Below, one piece after another: positions 19,070 to 28,475 of a stretch of DNA of 64,000 nt (position 1 is the stretch's first letter; each line of letters begins with the position of its first letter). This stretch comes from Rhodospirillales bacterium. Lineage in GTDB: Bacteria > Pseudomonadota > Alphaproteobacteria > Acetobacterales > Acetobacteraceae. Position numbers and translations under genes: made by a program. Location: positions 53,908 to 117,907 of the forward strand of contig CANFKS010000001.1 of NCBI GenBank assembly GCA_947447625.1. Reading direction: 5' to 3'. The notes under the pieces were generated by a model. That model did no database searches, was not told where the DNA came from, and worked only from the letters and a program-made list of their open reading frames with translations.

Positions 19070-20269
19070 ATGCCTATGCGGGAGCCGAGGCCGGAGCCCG
19101 CCCCCATGGATGCCGACGACCGGACCAGCCAAGCCGACGACGGACTGCCCCTGCGGGTGGTGCAACGGGCACCCAACGGCACGGCCCCGTCTCGCCAGAC
19201 CCGTCGCGGCCGCGGGATCGCCTTCGGCCTCACCGCCCTGAGCCTGACTTTGATCGTCGTCATCTGGCTGAACCATCCCACGCCCGATATCGCCGCCCCC
19301 CGCCTCGCCTCCGGCAACGCTGTCAGCCAGGCATCCCCCGGCATCGTCCTTGGCCTCGGAAAACTGCTGCCGCGCGGCCGCATCCTTACCATCGCTCCCC
19401 CCTTCGGCGCCGGTGACGCCCGTATCGCCGAACTCCTGGTCCAGGAAGGCGAGACCGTCAGGCAAGGGAGCATCCTCGCCGTACTCGACAGCGCGCCAAG
19501 TCTGCGCGCCGCCCTCGCCGTCGCTGAAGCCAGCGTCGGCGCCCGCGAGGCTGCCCTCGCCCAGACCATCCTCACCGTCACCGCCGGACGCGACGACGCA
19601 CGCGGCGCCCTTGCCCGCGCCGATGCCGCCGTGCGCAGCACCCGGCGCGACCTTGACCGCGCCGCCACCCTCAGCACCCGCGGCGATATCACGGACCAAA
19701 TCCTCGACCAGCGCCGTCTCGCATACGAACAGGCCCAGCAGGATGCCGCCCGCGCCCGCGCCGCACTGGCCCGCTACGACGCGTCCGACATCGCCGCCCA
19801 GGCCGACGTCGCCCTCGCACAGGCCAATATTGATGCCGCCCGCGCCGAACGCGAGCGCGCCCGCGCCGAAGTCGACAAATCCCTCATCAAGGCCCCTGCC
19901 CGCGGCAGCGTTCTCACGCTCCATGCCCGTCCCGGTGAACGCCCTGGCGCCCTGGGCCTGCTCACATTCGGCGATCTCGACGACATGACCGCCGAAATCG
20001 AGATCTACGAAAACGAGGCCACTGCTATCGCGCCCGGCAGCATTGTCGCCCTGGCTGCCGATGCCCTGCCCAGCCCCTTGGCCGGCACCGTGCGGCGCGT
20101 CGGCGTTGAAGTCCTGCGCCAGACTCTGACTGACGCCAGCCCCGCCGCCAATACCGACACCCGCGTCATCCGAGTCTCCGTCGATCTTGATGCCGCCTCT
20201 GCCGCCATCGCCGCCCGCTTCGCCAATCTGCAGGTCACCGCTCGATTCCCGCGAACTGCCCTCAGATGA
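19070..20269 (+). CDS. HlyD/DevB-type ABC exporter membrane fusion protein
   Basis: Single TM, coiled-coil, LIKAPARGSVLTLHARPGE; followed by DevC- and DevA-like genes. Confidence 0.87.
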   Translation: MPMREPRPEPAPMDADDRTSQADDGLPLRVVQRAPNGTAPSRQTRRGRGIAFGLTALSLTLIVVIWLNHPTPDIAAPRLASGNAVSQASPGIVLGLGKLLPRGRILTIAPPFGAGDARIAELLVQEGETVRQGSILAVLDSAPSLRAALAVAEASVGAREAALAQTILTVTAGRDDARGALARADAAVRSTRRDLDRAATLSTRGDITDQILDQRRLAYEQAQQDAARARAALARYDASDIAAQADVALAQANIDAARAERERARAEVDKSLIKAPARGSVLTLHARPGERPGALGLLTFGDLDDMTAEIEIYENEATAIAPGSIVALAADALPSPLAGTVRRVGVEVLRQTLTDASPAANTDTRVIRVSVDLDAASAAIAARFANLQVTARFPRTALR

Positions 20270-21444
20270 TCACGGTCGTGCTCGCACGCGTCCTTGGCCG
20301 CCAGCCGATTGGCTGGCTGCAACTGACCCATAACCGCACCCGCCTCGCCACCGCCCTGGCCGGCGTCGCATTCGCCAACCTCCTCGTCTTCATGCAACTT
20401 GGCTTCTTCGGTGCCCTCATCGGCAGCATCGCCATCCCCTACAACGGCATGAACGCCGAGATCCTGATCCAGTCGAGCGACGCCAATACCCTGCAGGACG
20501 GCAGCCCCATCCCGCGCAACCGCATGCTCCAGGCCGCCGCCCAGCCCGGCGTCGCCTCCGCCACTGCCGTCTATTACGGCCGCCTCGAATGGAAACAGCC
20601 GGACGGCACCGTCCGCGCCCTCGACGTCGTCGGCATCGACCCCCAGGCCCTCGCCTTCCGCTCCCCCGAGATCACGGCCGCCCGCGGCGAACTCGCCCTC
20701 GCCGACCGCGCCATCATCGACCGGCGCACCCGCAATGTGCCGGCCGCCCTGTTCCGCGAAATCGAGGCTGGCCATGCCTATTCGATCGAAGCCAACAGCC
20801 ACGCCATCACCATCACCGGAACCTTCACCCTCGGCGGCGGTTTCGGTGCCGACGGCTACCTCGTGGTCTCCGACCAAACCTTCCTGCGGATTTTCCGCAA
20901 CCGCTCGCCCGGCGCGCCCAGCTATGTGCTTGTGCGCACCCTGCCCGGCGAAGCAATCCCTGCCGTGGCCGACCGCCTGCGCGCACGTCTGCCCGACAGC
21001 GACGTCGCGATCCGCACCATCGCCGAAGCGGTGGCCCGCGACCAGGCGTTCCAGACCACCCAGAAACCGGCCGGCATCATCTTTGGGTTCGGCACCTTTA
21101 TCGGCGCTCTTGTTGGCATCGTCATCGTCTACCAGATCCTCGCCACCGACGTGGCCGACCATCTCAAGGGATACGCAACCTTCAAGGCCATCGGCTACCC
21201 GCCCCGCTTCTTCCTCGGCATCATCCTGGAGGAGGCTGTGATCCTGGGTTTGCTTGGCTTTATACCGGGCCTTCTGGCATCGCTCGGCCTCTACGCGATC
21301 ATCGCCTCTGCGACCGGCCTGCCCCTGGAGATGACCATTGGCCGCGCCATCGCCGTCCTCGCAGGCACCATCGCGATGAGCATGATCTCCGGCCTCATCG
21401 CCACCCGCCGCCTCGCCCAGGCCGACCCGGCGGATCTGTTCTGA
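20266..21444 (+). CDS. DevC-like ABC transporter permease (FtsX/MacB-type fold)
   Basis: LARVLGRQPIGWLQLTHNRTRLATALAGVAFANLLVFMQLGFFGAL; overlaps upstream gene by 4 bp. Confidence 0.88.
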   Translation: MITVVLARVLGRQPIGWLQLTHNRTRLATALAGVAFANLLVFMQLGFFGALIGSIAIPYNGMNAEILIQSSDANTLQDGSPIPRNRMLQAAAQPGVASATAVYYGRLEWKQPDGTVRALDVVGIDPQALAFRSPEITAARGELALADRAIIDRRTRNVPAALFREIEAGHAYSIEANSHAITITGTFTLGGGFGADGYLVVSDQTFLRIFRNRSPGAPSYVLVRTLPGEAIPAVADRLRARLPDSDVAIRTIAEAVARDQAFQTTQKPAGIIFGFGTFIGALVGIVIVYQILATDVADHLKGYATFKAIGYPPRFFLGIILEEAVILGLLGFIPGLLASLGLYAIIASATGLPLEMTIGRAIAVLAGTIAMSMISGLIATRRLAQADPADLF

Positions 21445-22124
21445 TGGACATCATCGACATCGCCGGCCTCGACCACAGCTACGGCCAGGGCGAAACCACC
21501 CTGCAAGTCCTGTTCAACATCACCCTCTGCCTCGGGCAGGGCGAATTCGTGGTCCTGATGGGCGCCTCCGGCTCCGGCAAAACCACCTTGCTCAGCCTGC
21601 TCGGCTGCCTGCGCGCAGTACAGACCGGACGTGTCGCCGTCCTCGGGCAGGACCTGAACGGCGCCGACGAAGCCGCCCGCATCGCCATCCGCCGCCGCGT
21701 CGGGTTCATCTTCCAGGCCCACAACCTCCATGAAAGCCTCACCGCCAGGCAGAATGTTCTCATGGGCCTCGACGTTCATGGGCGCCTCCCCGGCTCCGAG
21801 GCCGCCGCGGGCCGTATCCTCGACCTGCTGGTCCTCGCTGATCGCATCGACTCGGTGCCGGCCACCCTCTCCGGTGGCCAGAAACAGCGTGTCGCCATCG
21901 CCCGCGCCCTCGTCGGCAACCCCGAAATCATCTTTGCGGACGAGCCGACGGCCGCGCTTGACCGCGACAACAGCATCCTCGTCATCGCACTTCTGCGCCG
22001 ACTCGGAAGCGCCCGCGGCACCACAACCCTGATGGTCACCCATGATCCGCGCATCATCGACTCCGCCGACCGCATCCTGACCATGGCAGACGGGCGCATC
22101 ACGCGGGATGAACGCCGCAAATAG
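21444..22124 (+). CDS. DevA-like ABC transporter ATP-binding protein
   Basis: GASGSGKTTLLSLLGCLR, LSGGQKQRVAIARALV, EIIFADEPTAALD; ATG overlaps preceding stop. Confidence 0.95.
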   Translation: MDIIDIAGLDHSYGQGETTLQVLFNITLCLGQGEFVVLMGASGSGKTTLLSLLGCLRAVQTGRVAVLGQDLNGADEAARIAIRRRVGFIFQAHNLHESLTARQNVLMGLDVHGRLPGSEAAAGRILDLLVLADRIDSVPATLSGGQKQRVAIARALVGNPEIIFADEPTAALDRDNSILVIALLRRLGSARGTTTLMVTHDPRIIDSADRILTMADGRITRDERRK

Positions 22125-22182
22125 CATCTTGGCGAGAACGCCCGGCCATGACGATGATGGGCAAAACAACGGAGCGTCACCC

Positions 22183-24519
22183 ATGTCCCTCACCGAAGCC
22201 GATTTCCTCGCCGTCCTGCGTGGCGAGCGCACCGCTGCTGACCTCGGCGTGACCGACGCCGCATTCGCCACCGCCCGCGACTCCTGGCTCGCCGCCCGCG
22301 CCGCGCCGCGCGATCGCAGCCTTCACGCTGCCGTCAACGGCCGCGTCGAAATCCTGCGCGACAAGGCCGGCGTGCCGCATGTCTATGGCACCACCACGGC
22401 GGACATCTATTTCGGCCTCGGCGTCGCCATGGCTGAAGATCGCCTTTGGCAGATGGACCGCCTGCGCCGCCGCGCGCTCGGTCGTCAGGCCGAAATCCTC
22501 GGTTCGTCCTACCTCGCCTCCGACATCGCACATCTCACCGTCGGCATCCCCGAGATCTGCGACCGCGAAACCATCCTGATCGACCCCGCCACCCGCGCCA
22601 TCTGCGAAGCCTTCGTTGCCGGCATCAATGCCGGCATCGCCGCAATGGGCGATGACCTCCCGGTCGAATTCAAACTTATCGGCTACCAGCCGCACCCCTT
22701 TACCGTGCGTGACGTCATCGCCACCGCCCGCGGCTTCTGGTGGTCGCTCAATGGCCGCATCGACCGTCTCATCGCCGCCGAAGCCTCCAAGCTCCTGCCC
22801 GAAGCCCTGCAAACTCTCTACCTCACGCCGGAAGCATCGGAAAACCTTGTGCTTCCCGGCGCCGTGCCGCCGCACTATGCCCGCCCCGCCAACCCGATGG
22901 GCACCGATGACGCGACCGGCTCCAACAACTGGGCGATCGCCGGCAGCAAATCCGCCAGCGGCTACCCCGTCCTCGCCGGCGACCCGCACCAGCCGTTCTG
23001 GGTGCCCGCCAGCTGGTATGAATTCGCCCTGCACGGCCCGGAGGATGACGCCGCCGGCTGCGGCCACCCCGGTATCCCGGGCTTCTGGTACGGCAGCAAC
23101 GGCCACGCCGCCTGGTGCCTCACCAACAACATGGCCTCCACGCGCGACCTCTACCGCGAGGACGTCGACCCCGCCGACTCCACGAAATACCGCGACGGCG
23201 ACACCTGGCGCCCATTCGCCACGCGAACCATCAGCATCCCAGTCCGCAACGAGGCCCCCCGCGAACTCACCATCCGCAGCACCGTGCGCGGCCCGATCAT
23301 CAATGCCCTCGTCCCCGCCATCAACCCGCAGGGTGACGCGCCGATGGCGCTGCGCTGGGTCGGCATGGAGCACATCGACGACCTGCGCGCCATCCTTGGC
23401 CTCGGCCGCGTCAAAAGCTGGTCCGACTTCCGCACCGTCCTGCGCGACTGGTCGGTCGCGGTGTTCAACTACATCTACGCCGATCGCAACGGCCATATCG
23501 GCTATCAGATGTCCGGCCGCATCCCCATCCGCGGCCGCGCCTGGCCCGGTGTGCGCGATGCCAACAACCCCGCCGACCAGTGGCAGGGCTACATCCCCTT
23601 CGACGGCCTGCCCAACCGCTACGACCCGCCCACTGGCGCCGTCGCCAGTGCCAACCAGCGCATCGTGCCGGCCGACTATCCGTTCCCGATCTATGGCTCA
23701 TACTCCCAGGGCCATCGCGGCGTCCGCCTCGATGAAATCTTTTCGGGCAGCTCGAAGATGGACGTTCCCGCCAACATCGCCCTGCAGAACGACGTCAAGA
23801 ACGTCCGTGCGACCCGCACCGTCCCGCATATCCTCGCGGCGCTGGCCGGCAGCACCAACCCCGCCGCCTCTGAACTCGCCGCTATCCTGGCGAACTGGGA
23901 CCATTTCTACGAGCAGGATACTGCCGCCCCCACCCTGTTCGAAACGTTCATGGCGCTGTGGAACCGCCACGTGCAATCCGCCCATCTGCCGGCCCATCTG
24001 CTTGACCTCACGGTCCAGCAGACCGGTCTGTGCACCGCGGTGATCGAGGGCGAAGTCCCCGGCTTCTTCGCCGATGGCCTCCCCGCCGCCGTCGAACAAA
24101 CCGCGGCCGCCGCCATCGCAGCCCTCACGGCGCGCCTCGGCGGAGACCGCGCCGCCTGGGCCTGGGGCAAGGTGCACATCGCGCACTGGAAACACCCGCT
24201 CTCCAGCGCCGCCAACGCCGCCCCCTTCGACATCGGCCCCGCGTCGGTCAACGGCGGCTCTCACACCATCCGCAACACCGGCGGCGAACTCCCCCCGCAC
24301 AACGCAGCCTCGGGCGCCGAATACCGCATCGTCGTCGATTTCGCCCAGCCCGCCTCGTTCCTCGCTGTGCAGAACATCGGCAACTCCGGCGTTCCGGGAA
24401 GCCCGCACTACCGTGACCAGTTCGCCCCCTGGCTCGCCGGCGAATACCACACGATCCACCTCACGCGCGCTGGCGTCGAAGCTGACCGCGTCGCCTCCAC
24501 CATCATCGAACCGAACTGA
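22183..24519 (+). CDS. Penicillin acylase family protein (Ntn hydrolase)
   Basis: GVPHVYGTTTADIYFGLGVAMAEDRLWQMD; TGSNNWAIAG nucleophile Ser motif; no apparent N-terminal signal peptide. Confidence 0.93.
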   Translation: MSLTEADFLAVLRGERTAADLGVTDAAFATARDSWLAARAAPRDRSLHAAVNGRVEILRDKAGVPHVYGTTTADIYFGLGVAMAEDRLWQMDRLRRRALGRQAEILGSSYLASDIAHLTVGIPEICDRETILIDPATRAICEAFVAGINAGIAAMGDDLPVEFKLIGYQPHPFTVRDVIATARGFWWSLNGRIDRLIAAEASKLLPEALQTLYLTPEASENLVLPGAVPPHYARPANPMGTDDATGSNNWAIAGSKSASGYPVLAGDPHQPFWVPASWYEFALHGPEDDAAGCGHPGIPGFWYGSNGHAAWCLTNNMASTRDLYREDVDPADSTKYRDGDTWRPFATRTISIPVRNEAPRELTIRSTVRGPIINALVPAINPQGDAPMALRWVGMEHIDDLRAILGLGRVKSWSDFRTVLRDWSVAVFNYIYADRNGHIGYQMSGRIPIRGRAWPGVRDANNPADQWQGYIPFDGLPNRYDPPTGAVASANQRIVPADYPFPIYGSYSQGHRGVRLDEIFSGSSKMDVPANIALQNDVKNVRATRTVPHILAALAGSTNPAASELAAILANWDHFYEQDTAAPTLFETFMALWNRHVQSAHLPAHLLDLTVQQTGLCTAVIEGEVPGFFADGLPAAVEQTAAAAIAALTARLGGDRAAWAWGKVHIAHWKHPLSSAANAAPFDIGPASVNGGSHTIRNTGGELPPHNAASGAEYRIVVDFAQPASFLAVQNIGNSGVPGSPHYRDQFAPWLAGEYHTIHLTRAGVEADRVASTIIEPN

Positions 24520-24527
24520 GAACCCAC

Positions 24528-25310
24528 ATGCGCTGGATCAACTTCACCCACGCCGACACCACCGCCTATGGCATCGTCGAAGGCGACACCGTGGCCGAAA
24601 CGCGCGGCGACATCTTCTCCACCTGGGAACGCACCGGGCGCAGCTTTGCGCTATCCGCCGTCAAGATCGAAATCCCGCTGATCCCGCGCACCTTCTATTG
24701 CGCGGGCCTCAACTACGTCGATCACCTCAAGGAAGCCGCCGACAAGGCCGGCACCGTCCCCACTATCCCCGACCGCGCCGAAATCGGCTACCGCGCCCAG
24801 AACGCCCTCATTGCCCACGAGGAAGACGTCATCATCCCGCGCGAAGCCACCGAGAAAATCCACTATGAGGGCGAACTCGTCGTCGTCATCGGCAAGAAGG
24901 TGAAAAACGTCACCGAGGCCGACGCGCTCGACTGCGTCTTCGGCTATACCATCGGCAACGATGTCTCCGAACGCACATGGCAGAAAGCCGATCGCACGTT
25001 CTACCGCTCGAAAAACACCGATACGTTCAAGCCGATGGGCCCCTGGATCGAAACCGACCTCGATCTCGACCGCGCTCACACCACCGTGAAGCTCAACGGC
25101 GTGCCCCGCACCAGCTTTGCCACCAACCACATGCTGTTCTCCATCCAGCATTTCATCGCCGTCACCAGCCAGTACTGCACTCTGTATCCCGGCGACGTGA
25201 TGTGGATGGGCACCGACGGCACATCGCCCGACGTGAAAAGCGGAGACCTCGTCGAAGTCGAAATCACCGGCATCGGCACGCTGCGCAACCGATTCGTGCG
25301 CGAGGCGTGA
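24528..25310 (+). CDS. Fumarylacetoacetate hydrolase family protein
   Basis: FYCAGLNYVDHLKEA, YEGELVVVIGKK, GYTIGNDVSERTWQ. Confidence 0.93.
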   Translation: MRWINFTHADTTAYGIVEGDTVAETRGDIFSTWERTGRSFALSAVKIEIPLIPRTFYCAGLNYVDHLKEAADKAGTVPTIPDRAEIGYRAQNALIAHEEDVIIPREATEKIHYEGELVVVIGKKVKNVTEADALDCVFGYTIGNDVSERTWQKADRTFYRSKNTDTFKPMGPWIETDLDLDRAHTTVKLNGVPRTSFATNHMLFSIQHFIAVTSQYCTLYPGDVMWMGTDGTSPDVKSGDLVEVEITGIGTLRNRFVREA

Positions 25311-26377
25311 TGTCCTCTTCCCCTTACGACATCCACCGCCGCCAGATCGAAGCCTACCTGCTCGCCTGGAACATGCCGCCCGCCACCGCGGGCGGCACCG
25401 CCGAGATCATGGCCTGGGCCGACCTGCACGGCATCGACAGCCACGGCATTTCGATGATCCCGACCTATGACGCCCATCGCCGCAACGGCAAGATGCGGAT
25501 GGAAGCGATCCCCCGCATCGTCAAGGACACCCCGGTCTCCGCCCTGATCGACGGCGACGGTGGCCTCGGTCATCCCACTTCGCGCCTCGCGATGGACACC
25601 GCCATCACCAAGGCCAAAACGGTCGGTATTGGCGTCGTCGCGGTGCGCAATTCATCCCATTTCGGCGCTTGCGGCTTCTACGCTCGCATGGCCGCCGACG
25701 CCGGGCTGATCGGCCTCGTCACCACGTCCGCCTCCGGCATCCAGGTCGCCCCCACCGGCGGCCGCGGCGCCCGCCTCGGCACCGACCCCATCGCCTTCGC
25801 CGCTCCCGGCCGCGACGGCGAGCCCTTCCTGCTCGACATGGCCACCACGACCGTCGCTGCCGGCCGCATCCGCAACAAGGCCAACGAAGGCCTCCAATGC
25901 CCGCCCGGCTGGGTCCAGACCAAGGACGGCATACCCAGCACCGACCCGCTCGAAGCCCGCGAAAAAGGCGGCTTCCTGACCTCCCTCGGCGGCACCCCCG
26001 AAGGCAGCAGCTACAAGGGCTACGGCCTCGCCGCCATGGTCAATATCCTCTCCTCCGCGCTCTCCGGCGCCACCATGATCACCGACCCGACTCACACGAA
26101 GGTCCCCGGCACCATGGGCATCGGCCATTTTTTCATGGCGCTCGACCCCGCCCTGTTCCGCGATCCCGATGACGTCCGCGCCGACATCGTTTCCTTCTGC
26201 GATGCGTTGCGCGCCACGCCGTCGGTGGATCCCGGCGAGCCCGTGATGGTTGCCGGCGATCCCGAACGCCGCCGCGCCGCCATTCGCCTGCAATCCGGCA
26301 TCCCCATCGCCCCCGGCCTGCATACGCAACTCAAGCAGGTCGCCGAAGCCAGCGGCGCCACGTGGCTACTCGGTTAG
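25310..26377 (+). CDS. Ldh family (malate/L-lactate-type) NAD(P)-dependent oxidoreductase
   Basis: ADLHGIDSHGISMIP, VRNSSHFGACGFYA; start overlaps previous stop (TGATG). Confidence 0.9.
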   Translation: MSSSPYDIHRRQIEAYLLAWNMPPATAGGTAEIMAWADLHGIDSHGISMIPTYDAHRRNGKMRMEAIPRIVKDTPVSALIDGDGGLGHPTSRLAMDTAITKAKTVGIGVVAVRNSSHFGACGFYARMAADAGLIGLVTTSASGIQVAPTGGRGARLGTDPIAFAAPGRDGEPFLLDMATTTVAAGRIRNKANEGLQCPPGWVQTKDGIPSTDPLEAREKGGFLTSLGGTPEGSSYKGYGLAAMVNILSSALSGATMITDPTHTKVPGTMGIGHFFMALDPALFRDPDDVRADIVSFCDALRATPSVDPGEPVMVAGDPERRRAAIRLQSGIPIAPGLHTQLKQVAEASGATWLLG

Positions 26378-26442
26378 AGCGGGATGCCTTCCGATCGGCG
26401 AATTCATCCCGCTCTCGCTCTTTGTTTGATCGCCTGATTCAC
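26376..26442. repeat. Palindrome module 1 plus linker module 2
   Basis: AGAGCGGGATG(26376-26386)..CATCCCGCTCT(26405-26415) then CGCTCTTTGTTTGATCGCCTGATTCA. Confidence 0.88.
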
Positions 26443-26537
26443 GCCGCCAGTGATTGCAGCTCAGGCGATCACGCTCTCACACTATCGGCGGTGGCTCGCC
26501 TCTGCTACTGAGCCGCCGCCATCATAGGAGCATCACC

Positions 26538-26792
26538 ATGGCCGCCGACAAGCCCGTGTCCATCGAACTCGAGTCCAACGAGTTCGCCCTCATCGTCGGC
26601 GAGGAAGACGGCGAAATGTCCGTCCGCGTTGTCGGCGGCACCGAACTCGACGACAACGCCGATGAACTTCCCGCCCCCGCGGAAATTATCCTCGCCCTCG
26701 CCATGCGTCTGCTGCGCGACCCCGAATTCCACGACGAGGCGGTCGAGTGGTACTACGAACACCAGGACGAAATCGGCGACGACGACGCCTGA
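26538..26792 (+). CDS. Small acidic conserved hypothetical protein
   Basis: MAADKPVSIELESNEFALIVGEEDGEMSVRVVGG..; aggag RBS 10 nt upstream. Confidence 0.7.
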   Translation: MAADKPVSIELESNEFALIVGEEDGEMSVRVVGGTELDDNADELPAPAEIILALAMRLLRDPEFHDEAVEWYYEHQDEIGDDDA

Positions 26793-26801
26793 ACCGTGCG
26801 C

Positions 26802-26834
26802 CTGCTGATCGCGGCCCTTTCGCGATCAGCAGGA
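26802..26834. terminator. Hairpin between convergent genes
   Basis: CCTGCTGATCGCG / GCCCTTT / CGCGATCAGCAGG, 13-bp perfect arms. Confidence 0.75.
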
Positions 26835-26841
26835 CCCGAAA

Positions 26842-27306
26842 CTACCCGTCCGCCCTCGGCACCCAAGGGATCTTGGCGACCTCAATCCCTTCCTCCGCCA
26901 GCGCCAGGGCCTCGTCCGGCGTCGTCTCGCCGTAAATGCCGCGCACATCGCTTTCGCCATTATGGATCTTGCGTGCCTCGTCCGCGAACGCATCGCCGAC
27001 ATAGTCGCATTTTTTTTCCACCTCCGAGCGCAGCTTCTGCAGCATCGCCCGCACACCATCCGGCAGCTTCTCTCCTGCCACCGCCACCGGAACCGGCACC
27101 TCCGGCGGCGCCGCGGCCCGTGTCTTGCGCGGCGGCCGCCCTTTTTTGGGCACGGCCGGCGCCATCAGCGCCCGTTCAACCTCCGCAGTGCCGCAGACAG
27201 GGCACTCCAGCAGCCCGAGCTTGGCCTGCTTGTCGAAGCTGGTACTGTCGGAAAACCAACCGTCGAACTCATGCGCGGTCCTGCAGCGAAGCTGGTAGTG
27301 GATCAT
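26842..27306 (-). CDS. DUF1178 family protein
   Basis: MIHYQLRCRTAHEFDGWFSDSTSFDKQAKLGLLECPVCGTAEVERALMAP. Confidence 0.93.
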   Translation of the reverse strand: MIHYQLRCRTAHEFDGWFSDSTSFDKQAKLGLLECPVCGTAEVERALMAPAVPKKGRPPRKTRAAAPPEVPVPVAVAGEKLPDGVRAMLQKLRSEVEKKCDYVGDAFADEARKIHNGESDVRGIYGETTPDEALALAEEGIEVAKIPWVPRADG

Positions 27307-27386
27307 CCGGCTGAAACCATCCCTGTCGTCATTGAACATTCACATGGAACAGTCTGGCACTCGCCATAAGGAACTGCCAAGCGGGA

Positions 27387-27641
27387 TCATGCTGTCAGCA
27401 GCACGTCCAGCTTGCCTGCGCGGTCGAGCGCCAACAAATCGTCGCAGCCGCCGAGATGCTTGCCGTCGATAAAGATCTGCGGCACCGACGTGCGCCCCGA
27501 ACGCGACATCGCCTCGGCCCGCGCACTCGAACCACCCGGCGCGTCGAACTCGGTGTAGGCTACGCCCTTCTTGTCGAACAACCCCTTGGCGCGCACGCAG
27601 TACGGGCACCAATCCTGGGTGTAGATCTCGATATGCGCCAT
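27387..27641 (-). CDS. grxC: Glutaredoxin (GrxC type)
   Basis: MAHIEIYTQDWCPYCVRAKGLFDKKGV; VPQIFIDGKHLGGCDDLLAL. Confidence 0.95.
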   Translation of the reverse strand: MAHIEIYTQDWCPYCVRAKGLFDKKGVAYTEFDAPGGSSARAEAMSRSGRTSVPQIFIDGKHLGGCDDLLALDRAGKLDVLLTA

Positions 27642-27701
27642 TCTGACCTCCGTGAATTCACCATCGAGAATCGGTGTCCGTGCCCCTCATCGCAAGCCCC
27701 C

Positions 27702-28475
27702 TCATCGCCTTCGCGGATCAGATACGCGCGCGGCGACGAGCAGATCGATCCACGCCACCTCCGCCGTCATCAACGCAAACGCGCACGCCCGCGCCGTCGA
27801 CCCCGATGTCAGCACATCGTCCACCAGCAGCACCCGCCTCCCCCGCAGCCGCTCCAGACGGCCAGGCCGCACCGCGATCGCCCGATCCATCTCCACCGCC
27901 CGCGCCTGCGCCGGCAACTCCGCCAAAGCCGCCGTCCGGCGCACCCGCACCAGCCCATCCAAAACAACAGCCCGCCCGCCGAGCCGCCCGATTTGGCCGG
28001 CGATCAACGCCGCCTGGTTGAACCGGCGCGAAATCAGCCGTGTCCGATGCAGCGGAACCGGCACGATCACCTCGGCCTCGCGCACCAACTCTGCCCCCGC
28101 ACGCATCATCATCGCAGCCAAAGCCGGCGCCAACTCGGTCCGATCGCCATATTTCAGAGGCAACACCAAGCGCCGCGCCTGCGCATCATACCGCAGCGCC
28201 GCGCGCCCCCGCCCCCAGGGCGGCGGATCGTCCTGGCAGTCCGCGCACATCCGCCCCCGCCGCGCCGCCCCCACTGCCGCCTCAGCGCGCGAAAACGGCG
28301 CCCCACAGGTCTCGCAACACGGCGGGGTGATAAAACCGGTCTGGCGGAAACACGCCGGACAAAACGCGCCCGGCGTGTCCACCACCGCATCGCAGGTCAA
28401 ACACAACGGCGGCAGCAGCAGGTCCAGCACCGCCCGGCCTGCCCGCCGCACGCCTGAGCCAAACCCGATGATCAC
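27702..28475 (-). CDS. ComF family protein (phosphoribosyltransferase-like)
   Basis: Zn-binding CLTCDAVVDTPGAFCPACF..CCETCGAPF; VLLVDDVLTSGSTARACA. Confidence 0.93.
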   Translation of the reverse strand: MIIGFGSGVRRAGRAVLDLLLPPLCLTCDAVVDTPGAFCPACFRQTGFITPPCCETCGAPFSRAEAAVGAARRGRMCADCQDDPPPWGRGRAALRYDAQARRLVLPLKYGDRTELAPALAAMMMRAGAELVREAEVIVPVPLHRTRLISRRFNQAALIAGQIGRLGGRAVVLDGLVRVRRTAALAELPAQARAVEMDRAIAVRPGRLERLRGRRVLLVDDVLTSGSTARACAFALMTAEVAWIDLLVAARVSDPRRR

